Shown piece by piece: positions 58,493 through 64,000 of a stretch of DNA of 64,000 nt. The translations under genes and the position numbers were made by a program. The notes below the pieces were generated by a model. That model saw nothing but the letters and a program-made list of their open reading frames with translations, was not told where the DNA came from and made no database searches. Each line of letters starts with the position of its first letter. Positions within the stretch are counted from its first letter, which is position 1. This DNA is from Pseudidiomarina indica (GTDB lineage Bacteria > Pseudomonadota > Gammaproteobacteria > Enterobacterales > Alteromonadaceae): positions 17,403 to 81,402 of the forward strand of contig NZ_FMXN01000011.1 of the NCBI RefSeq assembly GCF_900104245.1, given 5' to 3'.

Positions 58493-58899
58493 GACTGCAC
58501 CTGTCGAGTTTGGCGATAGCTCACAACCGCAACATGATTAGGAAAGAAGGTCACCGCCAACGAATAAGGAGCTAAAATTTGTTCCAACACATCCGTTGCA
58601 TTGGGAGCCGTGAGGGTATAGTCCGTCGGCCACTTAAAATGAGAAGAAACCCGCCAATCAATACGGGTGACTGAGAAATGTTTCTGCAGAAATTGCTCTA
58701 ACTGCGGTTGCAAGAGATCATCACGCAGTTTAAGGGTCACGCTCGCCATGCGCGGAGCGGTTGAATGGTTGGGGTTACTGAATTGATAGACTGGACAAAC
58801 CGAGACCGCAAAGGTTGACGGCGACCACAAGCAGCTCAGCGCTAAGCTGCCTGTGACGACGTACTGCTGGAATCCATTCCATGTTGATTTATAAACCAT
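58489..58899 (-). CDS. PilL/TcpQ-like secretin accessory protein, first gene of the pilus operon
   Basis: 136 residues from the ATG at 58899 (AAGGAGG 4 bases upstream). A signal peptide (cleavage probably after TFA near 32) precedes a small domain (VTLKLRDDLLQPQLEQFLQKHF, then DYTLTAPNATDVLEQILAPY). The domain resembles the C-terminal TcpQ/PilL region that helps place secretins. Assignment rests on pattern and position. Confidence 0.66.
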   Translation of the reverse strand: MVYKSTWNGFQQYVVTGSLALSCLWSPSTFAVSVCPVYQFSNPNHSTAPRMASVTLKLRDDLLQPQLEQFLQKHFSVTRIDWRVSSHFKWPTDYTLTAPNATDVLEQILAPYSLAVTFFPNHVAVVSYRQTRQVQS

Positions 58900-58922
58900 G
58901 TAACCTCCTTGTTTACATGCTG

Positions 58923-58938
58923 CCACAATCCTTTGTGG
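58923..58938. repeat. Inverted repeat upstream of the pilus operon
   Basis: CCACAA-TCCT-TTGTGG, a 6-bp perfect stem with a 4-base loop, 24 bases before the first pilus gene. It may be an operator or a leader hairpin. A weak promoter candidate (TTGTTT, 17 bases, TAGATT on the minus strand) lies upstream, in the gap after topA. Confidence 0.4.
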
Positions 58939-59010
58939 AGCCTATTCAATCTAGTTGAACAACTGGATGCAAACAAGAACGTTTAGACGGATATTCCGCT
59001 CAGCAAATTG

Positions 59011-61638
59011 CTAACGCTTTTTAGTTTCGTGCTCTTCCCATTGACCATTTTTGTACAGTGCTTGCCAGCCGGTCGCCTTACCGTTAACTTCCGTCATCAC
59101 GTATTGCTCTTTGTTTTTACGGCTGTAACGAACCACCGCTTCATTGCCTTGCGCATCATGGCTTGGCGCTTCCGCAAGATAATGGAACTTCGCGGGTAAG
59201 CGATCTTTAAAGCGTTGTAGCTCCACCACTTTCACGGCTCGTGTTTCGCGTGAGCGCGGGAAGGTGTTCGCTGATAAGAAAATTCCCGATGCTCCATCAC
59301 GAAGCACAAAATAGGCATCCGAATCCTCGCATGGTAACTCTGGTAAATGGACGGGGTCTTCTTTGGGTGGCGCTGGTTGACCATTCTTCAACAACTTGCG
59401 CGTGTTTTTACACTCCGCATTGGTACAGTCAAAGTACTTCCCAAAGCGCCCAGTTTTAAGCTGCATGTCGTGGCCGCAACGGTCACAATCCAGCACCGGA
59501 CCGTCGTAGCCTTTAATCCGGAACTCACCCAGCTCAATCAAGTAGCCATCGCAGCTTGGGTTATTCCCACACACATGGAGTTTCCGCTCTTGATCGAGCA
59601 GATAGCTATCCATGGCGGTGCCACATTTGTCGCATCGTTTTTTAGCCCGCAACGCCATAATTTCAGCATCTTCATCGTTATCCACGCGCACTGCTTCTTC
59701 ACCAGGTAGCAAATTCATGGTTTGGGTGCAGCGTTCTTTGGCGGGCAACTCGTACCCTGAGCAACCTAAAAACACGCCGGTTGATGCTGTCCGAATTCCC
59801 ATCGGACGTGAACATGTAGGGCAAGCAATATCGGTCAGTACCATCTGGTTCGGCCGCATTCCACCCGCTTCAGGCGCTTGCTCCGCTTGCTTCAGTTTGG
59901 CAATAAACTCTTCATAGAAGCGGTCCAGCATGGCTTTCCAATCACGATTGCCTTCGGCGATATCGTCAAGCGCTTGTTCCATCTCGGCAGTGAAGTTGTA
60001 GTTCAACAAGCGCGGGAAGTTATCGACCAAGCGGTCATTCACAATCTCGCCCATTTTCTCTGCATAAAAACGACGGTTTTCGACTCGGACATAGCCTCGT
60101 TCTTGAATCGTGGAAATAATTGACGCGTACGTAGACGGTCGACCAATCCCTCGTTTTTCTAATTCTTTAACCAACGACGCCTCACTGTAACGTGCCGGCG
60201 GCTTGGTGAAGTTTTGTTGCGGCTCAACCTGCTGCAGCGTCAGGATTTCGCCACGCTTCACATCCGGTAACACCGTATCATCATTATTTTTCGAGCCTGC
60301 TGGTGGCTGCACTTTGGTCCAGCCCGCGAAACGTAATACCCGCCCGCGCGCTTTCAGTTCATAGTCACCTGCCTGCACCGTAATCGTGGTCGCATCATAC
60401 TGGGCAGGCGTCATTTGACAGGCAACGAACTGTCGCCAAATCAACTCATATAAACGCTGCGCATCGCGCTCCATATCCCGCAAGCTTTCAGATTTCACCG
60501 CAACGTTGGACGGACGAATGGCTTCGTGCGCCTCTTGAGCATTTTGCTTAGCCCCATACACATTGGGCTTCGCCGGCAAGTAATCATTGCCATAGTGCTG
60601 CTGGATATACTGGCGGCAGCTTGCCACCGCTTCCTGACTCAAGTTAGTGGAGTCAGTACGCATATAAGTGATATACCCCGCTTCATACAAACGTTGCGCG
60701 AGCATCATGGTCTTTTTCACCCCAAAGCCCAATCGCGTACTCGCCGCTTGCTGGAGCGTTGAGGTAATAAAAGGGGCGGAAGGACGGCTGCTGGTTGGCT
60801 TATCTTCACGCTCCACCACCTGATACTGAGCGGCTTGCAACGCAGCCACAGCACGCTCCGCAGCTTGCTGATCCGGCGCTTTGAAAGTGTTGCCTAAGTA
60901 CTTTTGTACTTGCATCCGCAATGAATCTTTATCGCCAATCAGGAGTTCCGTAAAAATTTCCCAATATTCTTCGGGCACAAAGGCTTTAATTTCCCGTTCC
61001 CGCTCGACCACCAATCGTACCGCAACCGATTGCACGCGGCCTGCAGACAGCCCACGGGCGATTTTTTTCCACAACAGGGGCGACACCATAAAGCCGACCA
61101 CGCGGTCAAGGAAGCGGCGTGTTTGCTGCGCGTTCACGCGGTCAATATTCAAGGCAGCAGGATTGGCAAACGCCTCTTGAATGGCTTTTTCGGTAATTTC
61201 GTTGAACACAACGCGTTGGAAGCGACTGTCATCACCGCCAATGATTTCACGTAAGTGCCACGCAATGGCCTCCCCTTCGCGGTCCAAGTCCGTTGCGAGG
61301 TAAATAGCATCTGCTTTGGCCGCCAGTTTTTTTAATTCGGCCACCACTTTCTCTTTGCCTGGCAAAATCTCGTAATGAGCTTCCCACCCATGCTCAGGAT
61401 CGATTCCCATCCGCGCGATAAGTTTTTTATACTCGCGCTCTTGCCGATAGGCTTCTTTTTGCTCCGGCGTCATTTTCCGCACTTCTGCTGGCGGTTTTGC
61501 TTTAACAGCTTCAGTGGTTCGGGTGGGCAAATCACGCACGTGCCCCACACTCGACTTCACAATGAAATCGTTTCCTAAATATTTATTGATTGTCTTTGCT
61601 TTTGCCGGTGACTCGACAATGACGAGCGCTTTAGCCAT
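59011..61638 (-). CDS. topA: DNA topoisomerase I
   Basis: 875 residues from the ATG at 61638 ([11 protein letters not shown]. coli 865). Toprim domain (1 to about 155) with the [11 protein letters not shown] metal motif. The active-site Tyr lies in [11 protein letters not shown] near 320. The C-terminal part has three zinc-ribbon units (CPTC...[10 protein letters not shown]...[10 protein letters not shown]...C) and a basic tail. Relaxes negative supercoils. It stands downstream of a 244-base divergent region shared with astB. Confidence 0.97.
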   Translation of the reverse strand: MAKALVIVESPAKAKTINKYLGNDFIVKSSVGHVRDLPTRTTEAVKAKPPAEVRKMTPEQKEAYRQEREYKKLIARMGIDPEHGWEAHYEILPGKEKVVAELKKLAAKADAIYLATDLDREGEAIAWHLREIIGGDDSRFQRVVFNEITEKAIQEAFANPAALNIDRVNAQQTRRFLDRVVGFMVSPLLWKKIARGLSAGRVQSVAVRLVVEREREIKAFVPEEYWEIFTELLIGDKDSLRMQVQKYLGNTFKAPDQQAAERAVAALQAAQYQVVEREDKPTSSRPSAPFITSTLQQAASTRLGFGVKKTMMLAQRLYEAGYITYMRTDSTNLSQEAVASCRQYIQQHYGNDYLPAKPNVYGAKQNAQEAHEAIRPSNVAVKSESLRDMERDAQRLYELIWRQFVACQMTPAQYDATTITVQAGDYELKARGRVLRFAGWTKVQPPAGSKNNDDTVLPDVKRGEILTLQQVEPQQNFTKPPARYSEASLVKELEKRGIGRPSTYASIISTIQERGYVRVENRRFYAEKMGEIVNDRLVDNFPRLLNYNFTAEMEQALDDIAEGNRDWKAMLDRFYEEFIAKLKQAEQAPEAGGMRPNQMVLTDIACPTCSRPMGIRTASTGVFLGCSGYELPAKERCTQTMNLLPGEEAVRVDNDEDAEIMALRAKKRCDKCGTAMDSYLLDQERKLHVCGNNPSCDGYLIELGEFRIKGYDGPVLDCDRCGHDMQLKTGRFGKYFDCTNAECKNTRKLLKNGQPAPPKEDPVHLPELPCEDSDAYFVLRDGASGIFLSANTFPRSRETRAVKVVELQRFKDRLPAKFHYLAEAPSHDAQGNEAVVRYSRKNKEQYVMTEVNGKATGWQALYKNGQWEEHETKKR

Positions 61639-61806
61639 GCGATTCTCTTTTACACCATATTTAGTGGGTTTCTTTTTTAGATATATCTGTTCTGACGTGT
61701 GAGCACAACCACCCCAAGCCAAATTCATAAAAATACATTTTCAGCTCATTTCTATGCAAATTACGGGTGGAATGGCGGTAGCCCAATAAAATCAAGGCAT
61801 TGTACC

Positions 61807-61836
61807 CTTACACCAGAACCAAGTTGCGGGTATAAT
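61807..61836 (+). promoter_or_regulatory. Promoter for astB
   Basis: CTTACA (61807-61812), an 18-base spacer and a perfect TATAAT (61831-61836) preceded by GGG. It is 47 bases before the astB ATG. The rest of the topA/astB gap (61639-61806) shows no other firm signal. Confidence 0.65.
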
Positions 61837-61882
61837 AGCCGACAATTCAGCGCTTGCAACTGCAATGGAGGTTTATTTGAGC

Positions 61883-63220
61883 ATGCATCACTACGAAGTG
61901 AATTTCGATGGCCTGGTTGGGCCCACTCATAACTACGCCGGATTATCCTATGGTAATGTCGCGTCCCTAAGCAATGCCAAATCTACGTCCAACCCAAAAG
62001 CGGCGGCGAAACAAGGGCTTGCTAAGATGAAAGCGTTGCACGATATGGGCATGGTGCAAGGAGTATTGGCCCCGCAAGAACGCCCCGATGTCACCACGTT
62101 ACGACGCTTAGGCTTCAGTGGTTCTGACGCAGAAGTGCTCACCCAAGCAGCTCAACAAGCGCCCGCAATCTATCATGCGGTCTGTTCGGCTTCCAGTATG
62201 TGGACCGCCAATGCAGCCACGGTTTCGCCCGGAGCCGATACCGTCGATGGGAAAGTTCACTTTACCCCCGCGAACCTCACCAATAAGTTTCATCGTTCGC
62301 TTGAACCACAAACCAGTGGACGCATTCTACAGGCCATGTTTAATAATTCTCGTTATTTCGAGCATCACCTGCATCTGCCTGATAATGAACACTTTGGTGA
62401 TGAAGGCGCAGCTAACCATACCCGTCTATGCCGGAATTACGGTCATGCTGGGGTCGAAATTTTCACTTATGGTCGGTCTGCTTTTAACCCTAACATCCCT
62501 GCACCGCAACGTTATCCAGCGCGGCAGACCCTAGAAGCCTCCCAAGCAATCGCGCGGTTGCATGGGCTCAGTGATGAAAACACGGTCTTCATTCAGCAAA
62601 ACCCGGCAGTCATTGACCAAGGGGTATTCCATAATGATGTGATTGCGGTAGGGAACCAAAATGTGTTCTTCTATCACGAGGATGCGTTTTTAGATAAAGA
62701 AAGCAAGTTCGCGGAAATTCAGCGGAAGTTTGGCGACGATCCAATCCATTTCATTGAAGTCAGTAGCTCAGAAGTCACTGTGGAAGAGGCGGTACAAACT
62801 TACCTCTTTAACACCCAACTAATTACCTTACAGGATGGCACCATGGCCATCATTGCACCCACCGAGTGTCAGGAGCATCCTCGCGTTTCAGCCTATTTGG
62901 CCGAGTTAGTCACACGCGATACTCCCATTCGGCAGGTCCACTATTTCGATGTAAAACAAAGCATGCGCAATGGGGGTGGTCCCGCATGTTTACGGCTGCG
63001 AGTTGCCTTGAATGACACCGAATTGGCAGCTGTCAATCCGGCGGTAATGATGAGCGATGAGCTATTTGCACGACTCAACCAGTGGGTGGATAAACACTAT
63101 CGTGATGAGCTCAGTATCGCAGACTTGCAGGACCCACAGTTGTTATCAGAATCACGGACTGCTCTCGATGAATTAACGCAGATCTTGAAACTAGGTTCCG
63201 TGTATCCATTCCAGCGTTAA
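61883..63220 (+). CDS. astB: N-succinylarginine dihydrolase
   Basis: 445 residues from the ATG at 61883 (E. coli 447); a TTG 6 bases upstream has better SD spacing and is possible. Second step of the arginine succinyltransferase (AST) catabolic pathway. The family start [22 protein letters not shown], the [17 protein letters not shown] core, and the catalytic Cys region [13 protein letters not shown] are intact. No other ast gene is within the window, so it is separated from any astCADE genes. Confidence 0.96.
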   Translation: MHHYEVNFDGLVGPTHNYAGLSYGNVASLSNAKSTSNPKAAAKQGLAKMKALHDMGMVQGVLAPQERPDVTTLRRLGFSGSDAEVLTQAAQQAPAIYHAVCSASSMWTANAATVSPGADTVDGKVHFTPANLTNKFHRSLEPQTSGRILQAMFNNSRYFEHHLHLPDNEHFGDEGAANHTRLCRNYGHAGVEIFTYGRSAFNPNIPAPQRYPARQTLEASQAIARLHGLSDENTVFIQQNPAVIDQGVFHNDVIAVGNQNVFFYHEDAFLDKESKFAEIQRKFGDDPIHFIEVSSSEVTVEEAVQTYLFNTQLITLQDGTMAIIAPTECQEHPRVSAYLAELVTRDTPIRQVHYFDVKQSMRNGGGPACLRLRVALNDTELAAVNPAVMMSDELFARLNQWVDKHYRDELSIADLQDPQLLSESRTALDELTQILKLGSVYPFQR

Positions 63221-63231
63221 TTCCAACAACG

Positions 63232-63257
63232 ACAACGGACGCCGAAGCGTCCGTTGT
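63232..63257 (+). terminator. Hairpin after astB
   Basis: ACAACGGACGC pairs perfectly with GCGTCCGTTGT around CGAA, a stable 11-bp stem 12 bases after the astB stop. The following TATCACT has no clear T tract, so it is a likely but imperfect terminator. Confidence 0.65.
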
Positions 63258-63293
63258 TATCACTAAAGAGGCATTTAGCAAAACCCGCGTAAA

Positions 63294-63340
63294 CCCTCGC
63301 CCAATCGGGCGGGGATATAAGCGGGGAACGCGAAGCGTTT
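63294..63340 (+). repeat. Subterminal hairpins of the IS end
   Basis: The first stem (63294-63314) pairs CCTCGCCC with GGGCGGGG around AATC, with one G-T pair. A second small hairpin, AACGC-GAA-GCGTT, follows at 63327-63339. Imperfect palindromes near the ends are what IS200/IS605 TnpA recognises as single strands. Confidence 0.68.
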
Positions 63341-63778
63341 CTAGTCAGGTGTGGCCTGACTTTGTACATATTCTTTCAGCGTTTCAATCGTTGCACCACC
63401 TGCGCTACAGGCAAAATAGGAGCGCGACCAGAGCGCTGCGCTCTTGCTTTGCCGGGGTATGTGGGTATTGAGTCTGCGTATCCGGCGAGATGAAACCGAT
63501 TTCAGGTTGTTCACCATAACGCTGATCGCCAGTTTCGGTGGGTAGGCCATCAACAGATGAACATGATCTTCTTCACCGTCCATTTCCAGCAGGTTACATT
63601 CCAGTTTCTCGCAAGCAGACTCAAATGCTTCACGCAGCTGCTCAATCATAAAGCCATCGAACAGTTTTCGTCGGTACTTGGTGGTAAAGACCAGATGAAC
63701 AACCAGCTTGGTGACGCTGTGACGTTTTCTAAGGTAATCTGATAGCAATTCTTTATGATGCACACTCACTTGAAACAT
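63341..63778 (-). CDS. tnpA: IS200/IS605 Y1 transposase TnpA
   Basis: 145 residues. HUH motif in EEDHVHLLMAYPP near residue 72 and the catalytic Tyr in LKEYVQSQ near 137, both intact. It begins KLVVHLVFTTKYRRKLFDG after a short N-terminal segment. Catalyses single-strand peel-and-paste transposition. Divergent from tnpB. Confidence 0.94.
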   Translation of the reverse strand: MFQVSVHHKELLSDYLRKRHSVTKLVVHLVFTTKYRRKLFDGFMIEQLREAFESACEKLECNLLEMDGEEDHVHLLMAYPPKLAISVMVNNLKSVSSRRIRRLNTHIPRQSKSAALWSRSYFACSAGGATIETLKEYVQSQATPD

Positions 63779-63809
63779 GACCTTAATAGCCTATAATGAA
63801 TGAATTATA
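63770..63809. promoter_or_regulatory. Overlapping divergent promoters for tnpA and tnpB
   Basis: TTGAAA (63770-63775), 16 bases and TATAAT (63792-63797) point towards tnpB. The mirror hexamer ATTATA (63804-63809) is a TATAAT for tnpA on the minus strand. The two -10 hexamers form a perfect inverted repeat with a 6-base centre, so the two promoters overlap. Confidence 0.65.
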
Positions 63810-63824
63810 TCAATGAGCGCTGAA

Positions 63825-64000
63825 ATGTTAAAGGCCACGAAAGTACGCATTTATCCCACACCTGAGCAGGCGGAATTTTTAAACCGCCAGTTCGGTGCTG
63901 TGCGCTTTGCGTACAACAAGGCTTTGCACATCATTAGCAGCCAGTACAAGCGTCACGGCCTGAAATTGAAGGCCAAAAAAGACCTCAAGCCGCTGTTGGC
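63825..64000 (+). CDS. tnpB: RNA-guided endonuclease TnpB (N-terminal part, cut by window edge)
   Basis: The frame is open to the window end. It begins MLKATKVRIYPTPEQAEFL, the standard N-terminus of IS605 OrfB/TnpB with its helix-turn-helix region. An in-frame ATG at 63813 would add MSAE. The RuvC-like nuclease and zinc-finger parts lie outside, so intactness cannot be judged. Confidence 0.9.
   Translation, partial: MLKATKVRIYPTPEQAEFLNRQFGAVRFAYNKALHIISSQYKRHGLKLKAKKDLKPLL

Larger units (their letters stand above)
63294..64000. mobile_element. IS200/IS605-family element, left part (continues past window)
   Basis: A Y1-transposase gene (tnpA, minus) and a divergent tnpB (plus) lie behind a subterminal hairpin at 63294-63314, the layout of IS605-type elements. 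The exact left boundary is not certain; I placed it at the hairpin. The tnpB 3' end, right end and its guide-RNA region are outside the window. The element sits just after the astB hairpin. Confidence 0.85.

Noticed and set aside
61775..61815. Possible sigma-32 promoter for topA
   Set aside because: CTTGATT and CGCCATTC match poorly, the spacer is short, and it lies far upstream of topA.

Overview
The window is a compact stretch of a gammaproteobacterial chromosome. The gene orders rimP-nusA behind an initiator tRNA, secG-tRNA-Leu, rlmE-ftsH-folP-glmM, grpE/nadK-recN-bamE, dnaK-dnaJ and tig-clpP-clpX-lon-hupB-ppiD are those of the Enterobacteria/Alteromonadales branch. Protein resemblance and the fadIJ, bat and astB content suggest Alteromonadales, perhaps Idiomarinaceae; that placement is inference, since no database was searched. 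Coding density is very high, and many start codons overlap the upstream stop by 1, 4 or 8 bases.

Layout. 1-7348 (minus strand): nusA (partial), rimP with a terminator-like leader, tRNA-fMet, tRNA-Leu(GAG), secG, tpiA, glmM, folP, ftsH and rlmE. 7432-14930: yhbY (plus), then greA, carB, carA, dapB and a dicarboxylate/amino-acid:cation symporter (minus), with an attenuator-like hairpin before carA. 14990-15446: a two-hairpin guanidine-II (mini-ykkC) riboswitch followed by a guanidinium exporter gene. 15443-20107 (minus): an M48 lipoprotein protease, dnaJ, dnaK and grpE. 20227-28733 (plus): nadK, LexA-controlled recN, bamE, an M16 protease and a GGDEF-EAL sensor. 28708-32380 (minus): a small membrane protein and fadJ-fadI with a FadR-like operator. 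32553-39473 (plus): a six-gene MoxR/DUF58/Bat operon. 39557-48029 (minus): ppiD, tRNA-Asp, hupB, lon, clpX, clpP and tig. 48186-49803 (minus): a GAF-GGDEF cyclase and a Pro-Arg-His-Pro tRNA cluster. 50080-50949: folD (plus). 50946-58899 (minus): a ten-gene type IVb-like pilus or pseudopilus operon. 59011-63220: topA (minus) and astB (plus). 63294-64000: the start of an IS200/IS605 element with divergent tnpA and tnpB, cut by the window edge.

How the genes work together. Four heat-shock (sigma-32) promoter matches can be read directly, before rlmE-ftsH, dnaK, grpE and lon. The window therefore carries much of the cell's protein-quality network: DnaK/DnaJ/GrpE, FtsH, Lon, ClpXP, trigger factor and PpiD. 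Small-molecule control is also visible: guanidine at the exporter, probable pyrimidine or arginine attenuation at carAB, fatty acids through FadR at fadIJ, and DNA damage through LexA at recN.

The least ordinary region is the pilus operon. It has PilL/N/O/P/Q/R/S-like parts of the kind seen in IncI thin pili. It ends with three further prepilin-like proteins, one of them TadE-like, and has no prepilin peptidase of its own.
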